From the NCBI GenBank assembly GCA_023422555.1, contig JAFAGQ010000295.1, forward strand, positions 1 to 11,209: DNA of 11,209 nucleotides, in the 5' to 3' direction. The stretch is from Pseudomonadota bacterium. Lineage in GTDB: Bacteria; Pseudomonadota; Gammaproteobacteria; Burkholderiales; Burkholderiaceae_B. The stretch's first letter is position 1; each line of letters begins with the position of its first letter. The notes below the pieces were generated by a model. That model was given only the letters and a program-made list of their open reading frames with translations. It had not been told where the DNA came from and searched no databases. The translations under genes and the position numbers were made by a program. This document shows, piece after piece, positions 1-6,968 of this stretch.

Positions 1-89
1 AGGCATAGAACCAGCCAGGCATAGGGCGGCAGAATGGCCCAGAAGCGCTGATCCGGGCGATAGTGCCGCAAGGTGTGCAGGTTTTTCAT
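1..89 (-). CDS. potH: Polyamine ABC transporter permease (PotH-like), N-terminal fragment cut by window edge
   Basis: Only the first 29 codons are present; the gene continues past the left edge. The peptide opens MKNLHTLRHYRPDQRFWAIL and then turns hydrophobic (PPYAWLVLC), as expected for a cytoplasmic N-terminus entering the first membrane helix of a PotB/PotH-type permease. Its ATG overlaps the stop of the upstream ATPase gene in an ATGA arrangement, which suggests translational coupling. The assignment rests mainly on position in a binding protein-ATPase-permease operon; the fragment is too short for a family call by itself. By homology it would form the inner-membrane channel together with a second permease (PotI-like) expected further left. 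Confidence 0.75.
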   Translation of the reverse strand, partial: MKNLHTLRHYRPDQRFWAILPPYAWLVLC

Positions 90-1210
90 GAGGGTAATAC
101 CGTTGCGCTATCAGGTCCCCAGGTAACGAAGACCTCGTCATCAATACCCGGCGCGTTTTCCTCGCTCAGTCCGATGCCTGGCACACTGGCTTCGATGATT
201 TTGCCGGAGTCAAGGCGGATCTGATAAAGCGTGTAACGCCCCATCCAGGCGACATGTGTCACGATGCCGTGACCGACATTGGTTTCATCGTCAGGCTGAT
301 CGATAAGTACGCGAATCTGCTCGGGACGGATGGACACGAAGACTTCCATGCCCAACGGCTCGCTGACACCGTGATTGACAAACATGGGTCGCATGAGCTC
401 ATCGCTTTCAATCACGATGTGATCGGGTTCATCCACGACGATGGTACCGGTAAAGATATTGGTGGAACCAATGAAACCCGCGACAAAACGCGAGTTCGGG
501 AACATATAGACATCCTGGGGTGTGCCACACTGCACAATCTGCCCTTCTGTCATGACGGCAATGCGACTGGCCATGCTCATGGCCTCTTCCTGATCATGGG
601 TGACCATCACGCAGGTCACCCCGACCTGATCCAGAATGCTGGCCAGTTCGATCTGGGTTTTCTGACGGATCTGTTTGTCCAGTGCCGACATGGGCTCATC
701 AAGCAGCAGCAGCTTGGGTCGCTTGACCAGACTGCGGGCCAGCGCCACACGCTGCTGCTGACCGCCGGAAAGCTGCGAGGGCTTGCGGCGGGAATATCCC
801 GCCATCTGCACCAGGTCCAGTGCTGCAAAGACGCGATCATGAATTTCCTGACGATCCACGCCTTCCTGCTTCAGGCCGTAAGCCACATTGGCTTCCACGG
901 TCATATGCGGAAACAGCGCGTAAGACTGGAACATCATATTGACCGGACGGCGGTATGGCGCAATGCCGGTCAGATCCATGCCGTCCAGCAGAATCTTGCC
1001 CGAGGTGGGTTCCTCAAAGCCGGCCAGCATGCGCAATAGCGTGGACTTGCCGCAACCGGAGCTGCCAAGCAGCGCAAAAATTTCGTGCCGCCTGACGGTC
1101 AGATTCACCGACCGAACCGCAACCGTATCACCGAAAATTTTGACGACATCAATCAGTCTGACGAACTCATCGGCATCGCTGTCAGCCACTGACACATACC
1201 CCTCGGTCAT
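86..1210 (-). CDS. potG: Polyamine ABC transporter ATP-binding protein (PotG/PotA family)
   Basis: This is the cytoplasmic ATPase that powers uptake through the PotH/PotI-type permeases, 374 residues. Visible motifs are Walker A GSSGCGKST (about 49-57), Q-loop FQSYALFPH (Q95), signature LSGGQQQR (147-154), Walker B LLLLDEP (167-173), D-loop SALD and switch His in VTHD (H205). About 90 C-terminal residues, including SIRPEQIRV, match the regulatory TOBE domain of this family. An open frame extends upstream to 1306, but I chose ATG at 1210: it has an AGGG Shine-Dalgarno at 1218-1221, family similarity begins just after it, and the longer form would run nearly 100 bp into the binding-protein gene. 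It starts one base after that gene's stop and overlaps the permease start by 4 nt. PotG (putrescine) and PotA (spermidine) ATPases are hard to separate by motif; the PotF-like neighbour favours PotG. Confidence 0.92.
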   Translation of the reverse strand: MTEGYVSVADSDADEFVRLIDVVKIFGDTVAVRSVNLTVRRHEIFALLGSSGCGKSTLLRMLAGFEEPTSGKILLDGMDLTGIAPYRRPVNMMFQSYALFPHMTVEANVAYGLKQEGVDRQEIHDRVFAALDLVQMAGYSRRKPSQLSGGQQQRVALARSLVKRPKLLLLDEPMSALDKQIRQKTQIELASILDQVGVTCVMVTHDQEEAMSMASRIAVMTEGQIVQCGTPQDVYMFPNSRFVAGFIGSTNIFTGTIVVDEPDHIVIESDELMRPMFVNHGVSEPLGMEVFVSIRPEQIRVLIDQPDDETNVGHGIVTHVAWMGRYTLYQIRLDSGKIIEASVPGIGLSEENAPGIDDEVFVTWGPDSATVLPS

Positions 1211-1211
1211 C

Positions 1212-2315
1212 TTATTTCCCTGACTTGAGTTCCGCCCACAAGCGTGTTTGCAGACGAGCAATCTTGATTGGTTGCGCCTTGATGACGAACAGAGTTTTGG
1301 CGACATCCGCGTCGGGATAGATCATTGGATTCTCGGCGATTTCCTTGTTCACGAATTCGCGCGCAGCCTTGTTCGCATTGGGATAGAACATGTTGTTGGT
1401 AATTGCCGCGTGAACTTTGGGCTCTTCAATGTAATTGATGAAAGCCATGGCGTTTTCAGGATGTGGTGCATCCTTGGGCACAGCCATGGTATCAAACCAC
1501 GCGGGCGCCCCGCCTTTGGGAATGTAATAGTCGATAACGTAATTTTTCTTCGCTTCCTTGGCGCGGCTGGCCGAGATCATGACATCGCCGGAGAAGCCGT
1601 AAACCATGCAAAGATCGCCGGATGCCAGCTCGTCGATATAGCCTGAAGAACTGAACTGTCGGACATAGGGACGGATTTTTTTGAGCACGTCCATGGCGGC
1701 CTGGTAATCTTCAGGATTGCTGCTGTTAGGATCTTTGCCCAGATAATGCAGCACGGCCGGAAACACCTGCGCGGCTTCATCCAGAATGGAAATACCGCAA
1801 GCCTGCATTTTCTTCGCATTTTCAGGATCGAAAAGGGTTTCCCATCTGCCCAGATCGGCATCCTTACCCAGAATTTCCTGTGCTTTGGTCACATTCAGAC
1901 CAATACCATTGGTGCCGTAGCCCCAGGGAATCAGATAATTGTTGCCAGGGTCCACCTGAGCAACCAGATCCATGATGGCAGGGTCCAGATTCTTCCAGTT
2001 GGGGATTTTGGATTTATCCAGCTTCTGGAACAGGCCGCCCTCGATCTGGCGTGAAGCATAATGCGTAGAGGGAACCACCACGTCATAGCCTGACTTGCCG
2101 GTCAGCAGCTTGGCCTGCAGGATATCATTGGTGTCATAGGTGTCGTAACGAACTTTGATGCCGGTCTGCTTTTCGAATCCCGGAATCGTGTCTGGTGCAG
2201 TGTATTCTGCCCAGTTATATACGTTCAACACCTTGTCTTCGGCAGCATGAACGGCACCAGCAGTGACGGCCAGCGTAACGGTCAGAAAGAGACGGCGGGC
2301 TAAGGACAGCTTCAT
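1212..2315 (-). CDS. potF: Periplasmic polyamine-binding protein (PotF/SpuD/SpuE family)
   Basis: A 367-residue substrate-binding protein of a polyamine ABC importer. The N-terminus MKLSLARRLFLTVTLAVTAG followed by AVHA-AED is a Sec signal peptide, with likely cleavage after A24. The mature protein begins with LNVYNWAEY, the typical opening of PotD/PotF proteins, and ends in a PotF-like tail (TRLWAELKSGK). Aligned from memory with E. coli PotF, the pocket keeps W35, Y38, S83, D244, D275 and Y311, but carries A36, E37, Q183, F241 and W273 where PotF has Ser, Asp, Glu, Trp and Phe. Several of these are PotD-like, so ligand preference (putrescine, spermidine or both) is uncertain. An AGGGA Shine-Dalgarno precedes the ATG by 7 nt. 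It is the first gene of a potF-G-H operon, starting 59 bp beyond kdkA. Confidence 0.88.
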   Translation of the reverse strand: MKLSLARRLFLTVTLAVTAGAVHAAEDKVLNVYNWAEYTAPDTIPGFEKQTGIKVRYDTYDTNDILQAKLLTGKSGYDVVVPSTHYASRQIEGGLFQKLDKSKIPNWKNLDPAIMDLVAQVDPGNNYLIPWGYGTNGIGLNVTKAQEILGKDADLGRWETLFDPENAKKMQACGISILDEAAQVFPAVLHYLGKDPNSSNPEDYQAAMDVLKKIRPYVRQFSSSGYIDELASGDLCMVYGFSGDVMISASRAKEAKKNYVIDYYIPKGGAPAWFDTMAVPKDAPHPENAMAFINYIEEPKVHAAITNNMFYPNANKAAREFVNKEIAENPMIYPDADVAKTLFVIKAQPIKIARLQTRLWAELKSGK

Positions 2316-2349
2316 GACAGTTCCCTAAATGAGTTTGTGAAAAAAATGA

Positions 2350-2372
2350 ATAATAAAGGCATTTTCTGCCCC
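2350..2372 (-). terminator. Weak intrinsic terminator or attenuator between kdkA and potF
   Basis: Just past the kdkA stop the minus strand reads GGGGCA, loop GAAAA, TGCCTT, then TATTAT. The stem has four Watson-Crick pairs extended by two G-U pairs and is followed by a T-rich tail. This could partly end kdkA transcripts. The stem is short, so it is weak support for a terminator. It occupies the spacer of the candidate potF promoter. Confidence 0.3.
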
Positions 2373-2378
2373 GGTCAT
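2350..2378 (-). promoter_or_regulatory. Candidate sigma70-type promoter for the pot operon
   Basis: On the minus strand, ATGACC (2373-2378, 4 of 6 matches to the -35 consensus) and TATTAT (2350-2355, 5 of 6 to the -10 consensus) are 17 bp apart. They lie 35-65 bp upstream of the potF ATG and overlap the end of kdkA. Placement and spacing fit an independent promoter, but with this base composition such a match can arise by chance. Confidence 0.35.
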
Positions 2379-3109
2379 TGATTTTTTCCGCTTTGCTGAT
2401 ATTGCTGTTGCAACTGTCCAGAAAATATCACACCCTGATCACCCAGCAGCTTTTGCAAAGACCGTCCAAGCCGCTCCAGCGACTTCTGTCTCTGGGCTGC
2501 AGACATGACCCGACGCGTGGATTTGTCAAAGTCTATGAGCCAGATTTTCTGGTCATTGTCGACAAGAATATTATGCGCGTTCAGGTCGGCATGATAGACA
2601 TTGCTATCGTGCAGTTTACGTATGACAGCCGCAACCGGCGCGACCAGTTCGATGCTCGCCGGCCCGGCGCGACGGATGGCCTGAGCCAGCGACACGGTGT
2701 TCTGCAGTCTCTCGGTCATGATGGCTGCGCGATATGTGATGCCCTGACGCTGATAACACGCCGCCATGGCTCGCGGCACCGGATGTCCCTGGGCATGTAG
2801 TTCGTTAAGCAGCTCGAATTCGGCGAATGAACGCGTGGCCTCTTCTGAAACCCACAGATAGCGTTCATCCACAAAGTGCCTGATCAGTCCGCCGCGGTGG
2901 TAATGCCGCAGAACGGCGTCGCCCCAGGGCGTGGCAACGTACCAGGCGGTATTGCGTCCGCCATCAGACACTTTCTGTGCCTTCTCACCCCAGGTTCGGG
3001 GCGTAAATATCTCGATGCGCGCAGGCACCGGAAAATCCGGATGGGTACGAATGCCCTGATGTTGCTGTCGCAAGGGTCGGTGGTCACTGTTGAAACGGGA
3101 ATCAGCCAT
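2375..3109 (-). CDS. kdkA: 3-deoxy-D-manno-octulosonic acid (Kdo) kinase
   Basis: KdkA phosphorylates the 4-position of the first Kdo residue on Kdo-lipid IVA at the inner membrane, in bacteria with a single phosphorylated Kdo in the lipopolysaccharide core (known for Haemophilus and Bordetella). The 244-residue length matches the family (about 240). The KdkA hallmark LRHYHRGGLIRHF is at about 67-79. The lipopolysaccharide-kinase catalytic loop YHADLNAHNIL (172-182; catalytic D175, N180) and metal-binding IDFDKS (192-197) are clear. I chose ATG 3109 over the longer open frame to 3181, because the extension lies entirely within the haemoglobin gene and is cysteine-rich without family character. 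With this start the gene overlaps the preceding gene by 8 nt (ATGGCTGA) and has only a weak Shine-Dalgarno, consistent with translational coupling. Confidence 0.92.
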   Translation of the reverse strand: MADSRFNSDHRPLRQQHQGIRTHPDFPVPARIEIFTPRTWGEKAQKVSDGGRNTAWYVATPWGDAVLRHYHRGGLIRHFVDERYLWVSEEATRSFAEFELLNELHAQGHPVPRAMAACYQRQGITYRAAIMTERLQNTVSLAQAIRRAGPASIELVAPVAAVIRKLHDSNVYHADLNAHNILVDNDQKIWLIDFDKSTRRVMSAAQRQKSLERLGRSLQKLLGDQGVIFSGQLQQQYQQSGKNQ

Positions 3110-3521
3110 CTTTGTTTCGCATCCAGTCGGCAACACCAAAAAAGGAGTGCAGCAGATGCTCACGCAGCGGTTCCGGGACATCGCAATCGATCATGGCGCG
3201 TCCCATGCAGGCTACCCACTCGTCCCGCTCCTGAATACCAATGGAAAACGGCAAATGACGCGCGCGCAGCATGGGGTGACCGTATTTTTCGATATACCGG
3301 TCCGGTCCACCAAGATAGCCCGAAAGGAACAGGAACAGTTTCTCGCGTGCGCTGTCCAGAGTGGGTCCGTGCGTGGCGCGCAATGCAGTGAAGTCGGTTT
3401 CCAGGTCCATCAGATCGTAGAAACGGTTGACCAGCGTCCGCAGTCCTTCCTCTGCACCAATCTGGTCGTAGAAAGTGACTGTGGTATCCAGATTCTCAAC
3501 GATATTGACTAGTCTTGCCAT
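3102..3521 (-). CDS. glbO: Group 2 truncated haemoglobin (trHbO type)
   Basis: A 139-residue haem protein of the two-over-two globin fold, probably cytoplasmic. Group 2 features are plain: RFYDLMD with the B10 tyrosine (Y35), the YLGGPDRYIEKYGHPML stretch, proximal histidine F8 in RARHLPFSI (H89), and the group-typical tryptophan G8 in RDEWVACM (W102). By rough alignment to mycobacterial trHbO, CD1 is a histidine (H51) rather than Tyr or Phe. Roles proposed for this group include binding oxygen or nitric oxide and handling peroxide or reactive nitrogen; the sequence does not show which applies. The start ATG shares a base with the upstream permease stop (TAATG), with CGGAG about 9 nt upstream inside that gene. 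Its end overlaps kdkA by 8 nt. About 17 residues precede the conserved fold, so an internal start is possible, although no other Met is present before it. Confidence 0.9.
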   Translation of the reverse strand: MARLVNIVENLDTTVTFYDQIGAEEGLRTLVNRFYDLMDLETDFTALRATHGPTLDSAREKLFLFLSGYLGGPDRYIEKYGHPMLRARHLPFSIGIQERDEWVACMGRAMIDCDVPEPLREHLLHSFFGVADWMRNKDG

Positions 3522-6013
3522 TATTCGGCACTCCGTAAAATAAGCAGTGGTGGCGCTGTTTTGACGCCGCGCAATGCCATTTTACCCCCTATCCACGATG
3601 CAACAAGCCCCAGCGCCACTGCGCTGATCCACGGCACCACGCCCGTTTGCAGATCGATATCGAAAACACGCAGGGCCAGCAGTCGCGCAATCAGTATGGC
3701 AAAGCCCGCTGCAAGCAGGCCGGATATGACGCCGATGACAATCAGTTCGCTGCGCTGTGCCTGATCCAGCTGCCTTGACGTCGCCCCCATGGCGCGCAAC
3801 AGGCCCGCTTCATAGATGCGCTCGTCCTGGGTAGATAAAAAGGCGCTGCCCAGGACCACAATGCCCGCAGCCAGCGTAAACACAAACAGAAACTGCACGG
3901 CAACCGTCACGCTGTCCAGAATGGATTGCAACTGCTGCAGAATGCCAGAGACATCGAATACAGTGATATTGGGAAACTGGCGCACCACTTCCTGTGTGAA
4001 ACCAGCCTTTTCTTCAGGCAGATGGAATGCCGTGATCCACGTAGCCGGTTTATCCCTGAGCGCCGCAGGCGACAGGATGGCAAAGAAATTCACCTGCATA
4101 GAATCCCATTTCACCGTTCGCAGACTGGTAACCCTTGCCGTGACGGCTTCACCAGCCACATCAAAAGTGACCTCGTCGTTCAGCTTCACGCCCAGCTGGC
4201 GCGCCAGATCATCTTCAAACGAGACTTCGGCCGCGTCGGGATTGAGCCAGCGGCCGGCGCTGATCCGGTTGCTGGAGGGCAACGTATGCAGCCAGGAGAG
4301 ATTGAACTCTCTTTCGGCCAGCCGCTGCGTGCGTTCGGATTCGTAGCTGGACGGATCGACATCGTGATCACCAATACGGATCAGACGCCCTCTTACCATG
4401 GGATCCAGCACCGGGCCTTTGAGCCCGTTTTCGCGGAAGAGCACTTCAAGGGCGGGTTTCTGGTCTTCCTGGATATTAATCAGGAAACGGTTTGGTGCAT
4501 CCGCAGGCAGATTGTTCTGCCAGGCAGAGAGCAGATCGGTACGCAAAAGCCCCAGCAGCAGAATGACCATGATCCCCAGGGTCAGCGCGCATATCTGGAT
4601 GACTGTCATGCCGCGGCGGTTCACCATGCCGGCCAGAGCAAACCGCAGAACGGGTCGTGTCACCAGTTTGTGACGAAGCTGCGCCAGCAGACGCAGAACC
4701 GCCCAGGCGAAGGCTGCACACACCAGCATGGCAACAATAAATCCGCCGGCACTGATGAGTGCCAGCGTCATGTTGCCAGTATGAAGCAGCAACAACAGGA
4801 ACCAGATTACGATGCCTACAGCAACCATCAGCAGCGGCCGGCGCGTACCCACCTCGAGATCCCGTCGCAGCGCCTTGAGCGGCGGCACGCGGGACAGTTG
4901 CAGGACAGGAATCACCGAGAATCCGAAGGCCAGTACCCAGCCCGTTGCCAGACCCGCCAGTCCGGGTCGAACAGACACGGGCGGCAGACTGGCGGGAATG
5001 AGGTCAGAAAGAAAATGGATAAGAAGATAATGCAGGCCCAGACCAAGAATCACACCCGCCACAGAGGCCGCCGTAGCAATCAACAGAAATTCGATGGCCA
5101 CGAGTCGCAGTACAGTGCCTCGCGTGGCGCCAAGACTGCGCATCACAGCCAGCCCGTCCTGATGTCGCGCCGAGAACCGCCGGGCTGCCAGACCGATGGC
5201 AACGCTGGCAATCATGACGGTCAGTACTGAAACGAGTGACAGGAACTGCTCTGCCCGATCCAGCGAAGCACGGATCTCGGGTCTGGCAGAATCGGTGCCG
5301 ATAATCTGACGCCCCTTGGCGGGCCGGGCCGATAGCCAGGTACGCATTGAGGCTATTGCGTCCGCGTCGCCGGCCAGCAGCAGCGTTTCCTTGACCCGAC
5401 TGCCTGGCACGAGCAGACCCGTCGCCTGCAGATCAGCCTCATTCATCATCAGGCGAGGGGCAATATTGACAAATGCCATATTTCTGTCGGGCTCATTTTC
5501 GATGAGCGCGGCGACCGTCAGCGTTTTTGCGCCCACGCGCAGGCTGGCCCTCTGCGGCGCGTTGAGCTGACTCAGCAATGCCGGATCAACCCAGACGGTT
5601 CCTGCCGGTGGAATCGCCTGCACGCTCTGCCTGCTGTCATTACCCTGCAGGGTGACTGCGCCTTTTAGCGGATATCCATCGGATACCACTTTCACCGAAG
5701 CCAGTCGCGAGCCTTCTTCAAAACTTACCATGGAAGGAAACTGCCAGGTTTTGGCGGTTTTCAACCCCAGGTCATGCGCATAGTCGGTCACGGCCTGTTC
5801 GATGGGCGTATCGGACTCGAACAACAGGTCAGCACCCAGCACCTGGCCGGCATTGTCTTTCAACCCTGCTGAGACCCGGTCTGCCAGAAAGCCGACACTG
5901 CAGACAGCCGTCACGGCCACAACCAGCGCCAGTGCCAACAGACGCAGTTCGCCGGAAAGCCAGTCACGCCGGAAAAGGCGCCATGCCATTTGCCATATTG
6001 CCAGTGCAGTCAA
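3521..6013 (-). CDS. ybbP: ABC transporter permease of the YbbP/FtsX (MacB-like) superfamily
   Basis: An 830-residue inner-membrane protein with about 10 predicted membrane helices: one at 23-43, groups at 257-278, 302-334, 352-373, 393-411, 416-444 and 470-490, and three near the C-terminus. The region between helix 1 and residue 255 is hydrophilic and probably periplasmic. The FtsX module occurs twice, each copy carrying the cytoplasmic signature for contact with the ATPase (MRSLGATRGTVLRL at about 291-304 and LRAMGATSRQLDQA near 740). This is the YbbP architecture (about 800 residues in E. coli), where the partner ATPase is YbbA. No ATPase gene adjoins it here. The substrate is unknown; relatives act on envelope or lipoprotein substrates. 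The start is TTG at 6013, with GGAG 6 nt upstream; the alternative ATG at 5989 has no ribosome-binding site and would cut into the conserved N-terminus. Its stop overlaps the haemoglobin start. Confidence 0.87.
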   Translation of the reverse strand: MTALAIWQMAWRLFRRDWLSGELRLLALALVVAVTAVCSVGFLADRVSAGLKDNAGQVLGADLLFESDTPIEQAVTDYAHDLGLKTAKTWQFPSMVSFEEGSRLASVKVVSDGYPLKGAVTLQGNDSRQSVQAIPPAGTVWVDPALLSQLNAPQRASLRVGAKTLTVAALIENEPDRNMAFVNIAPRLMMNEADLQATGLLVPGSRVKETLLLAGDADAIASMRTWLSARPAKGRQIIGTDSARPEIRASLDRAEQFLSLVSVLTVMIASVAIGLAARRFSARHQDGLAVMRSLGATRGTVLRLVAIEFLLIATAASVAGVILGLGLHYLLIHFLSDLIPASLPPVSVRPGLAGLATGWVLAFGFSVIPVLQLSRVPPLKALRRDLEVGTRRPLLMVAVGIVIWFLLLLLHTGNMTLALISAGGFIVAMLVCAAFAWAVLRLLAQLRHKLVTRPVLRFALAGMVNRRGMTVIQICALTLGIMVILLLGLLRTDLLSAWQNNLPADAPNRFLINIQEDQKPALEVLFRENGLKGPVLDPMVRGRLIRIGDHDVDPSSYESERTQRLAEREFNLSWLHTLPSSNRISAGRWLNPDAAEVSFEDDLARQLGVKLNDEVTFDVAGEAVTARVTSLRTVKWDSMQVNFFAILSPAALRDKPATWITAFHLPEEKAGFTQEVVRQFPNITVFDVSGILQQLQSILDSVTVAVQFLFVFTLAAGIVVLGSAFLSTQDERIYEAGLLRAMGATSRQLDQAQRSELIVIGVISGLLAAGFAILIARLLALRVFDIDLQTGVVPWISAVALGLVASWIGGKMALRGVKTAPPLLILRSAE

Positions 6014-6019
6014 CAGAAT

Positions 6020-6023
6020 CTCC
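6020..6023 (-). promoter_or_regulatory. Shine-Dalgarno GGAG supporting a TTG start for the permease
   Basis: The minus strand reads TGGAGATTCTG then TTG, giving GGAG with 6-nt spacing to the TTG at 6011-6013. The first in-frame ATG (5989) is preceded by CTGGCAATATGGCAA, with no such motif. This favours the TTG start. Confidence 0.6.
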
Positions 6024-6036
6024 AGCAGTCAAAAGG

Positions 6037-6816
6037 TTATTTCAGAACGAGCAATGCCACGGTCAGATAGAGCACGGCGGCAAAAAGCAGTCTGAGTGTG
6101 CGTTCAGGAAGATAAAAGGCCAGCCTGACACCCTGACGGATCATCAGCATGCCGCCGACCGATAGTGCGATGCCTACCGTCCAGTCTGTGTTGCCATGCC
6201 AGGAATAAGTGATCAGGGCAACCAGTGTACCCGGCAGAATCATGGAAAGCGCCATCGCCTGGGCGGCCGTTTGACGAAGTCCGTAGAAAACCGTCATGGT
6301 CGGAACCAGGATCAGCGAGCCACCAACGCCAAAAAGACCACCGATTGCGCCTGACAGAATGCCCATCATCATATATTGCCGGAAACCCACATGTCGTTTT
6401 ACCGGTGCGTCGGGAACTGCAGGTGCTCTGCCCTTGCGTAGCGTCTGCCAGATATAGAAGGTCGCCACCGAGGCCAGAAAAACCGCAAACAGGTTACGCA
6501 ATAATACCGGACTAATATCCTGTGCGACCAGAGCAGCCAGATGGGTGGCCACAACGTTAGCCGCCACACCGATGGATACGCTTTTGAAATCGATGGGTGA
6601 ACGCTTGTGATAGTTTCTGAGCGTAAGTACCACATTCGACGCAATCATCAGCAATGCCGTACCCTGTGCCAGCTGCTGCGGCATGGAAAAAACCAGTGCA
6701 AGCATGGGAATGGCAATCAGGCCGCCCCCGATGCCTACAATGGCGCCAACAAACCCAATGGCGGCGCCAAGGCTTACAAACAAAAGAATATTCAGATACC
6801 AATCCATGCTTTCCAT
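6037..6816 (-). CDS. TauE/SafE (TSUP) family membrane exporter
   Basis: A 259-residue, very hydrophobic protein with about eight predicted membrane helices, the usual size for the sulfite-exporter TauE/SafE family. Family members move organosulfur compounds, sulfite or other anions across the inner membrane. The internal duplication typical of the family is visible: VGAIVGIGGGLIAIPML at about 23-39 and IGGLFGVGGSLILVPTM at about 158-174, one glycine-rich motif per half. Residues 127-145 (KGRAPAVPDAPVKRHVGF) form a polar linker between halves. The start could be ATG 6816 or ATG 6807 (MDWY...); the second has GGAAAG just upstream and may be the true one. It ends 23 bp before the YbbP-like permease on the same strand. 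No sulfur-metabolism gene is nearby, so the substrate cannot be inferred. Confidence 0.87.
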   Translation of the reverse strand: MESMDWYLNILLFVSLGAAIGFVGAIVGIGGGLIAIPMLALVFSMPQQLAQGTALLMIASNVVLTLRNYHKRSPIDFKSVSIGVAANVVATHLAALVAQDISPVLLRNLFAVFLASVATFYIWQTLRKGRAPAVPDAPVKRHVGFRQYMMMGILSGAIGGLFGVGGSLILVPTMTVFYGLRQTAAQAMALSMILPGTLVALITYSWHGNTDWTVGIALSVGGMLMIRQGVRLAFYLPERTLRLLFAAVLYLTVALLVLK

Positions 6817-6860
6817 CTCATACTTGCATGAGTCGGCATCGATCCTGCCACCGCTACATG

Positions 6861-6887
6861 ACTATCGCGCTGACGCCTGTGAGTCAA
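6861..6887 (-). promoter_or_regulatory. Weak promoter candidate upstream of the TauE/SafE gene
   Basis: On the minus strand, TTGACT (6882-6887, 5 of 6 to the -35 consensus) is followed 15 bp later by GATAGT (6861-6866, 4 of 6 to the -10). It lies 45-70 bp before the gene, in the largest gap of the minus-strand run, where a promoter for the exporter-permease-haemoglobin-kdkA cluster would be expected. The spacing is short and the match modest. Confidence 0.25.
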
Positions 6888-6910
6888 CGGCTATCGGGTT
6901 AGATTACGTA

Positions 6911-6938
6911 TATCGTGTTTCGTATTTCGTGTTTCGGA
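6911..6938. repeat. Two-copy 14-bp tandem repeat between radA and the TauE/SafE gene
   Basis: The decamer TCGTGTTTCG occurs at 6913-6922 and again at 6927-6936, a period of 14 bp, within noncoding sequence. The function is unknown; it could be paired sites for a regulator of the exporter cluster, or chance. Confidence 0.4.
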
Positions 6939-6968
6939 CTGCAGCAGCAGGCCCCATTGATCATGCGA

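Noticed and set aside
254..1039. Plus-strand open frame of 261 codons opposite potG
   Set aside because: It is antisense to conserved ATPase motifs, with repeated His/Asp-rich segments and no family features.
1211..1306. Upstream extension of potG (32 extra residues)
   Set aside because: The extension lies within potF, is Cys/Arg/Ser-rich and unlike the family; ATG 1210 has a good Shine-Dalgarno and the right family start.
3926..5230. Plus-strand open frame of 434 codons opposite the YbbP-like permease gene
   Set aside because: Its translation is rich in Gln, His, Arg and Asn with no domain-like pattern, no hydrophobic core and no ribosome-binding site. It is the antisense shadow of a well-supported gene.
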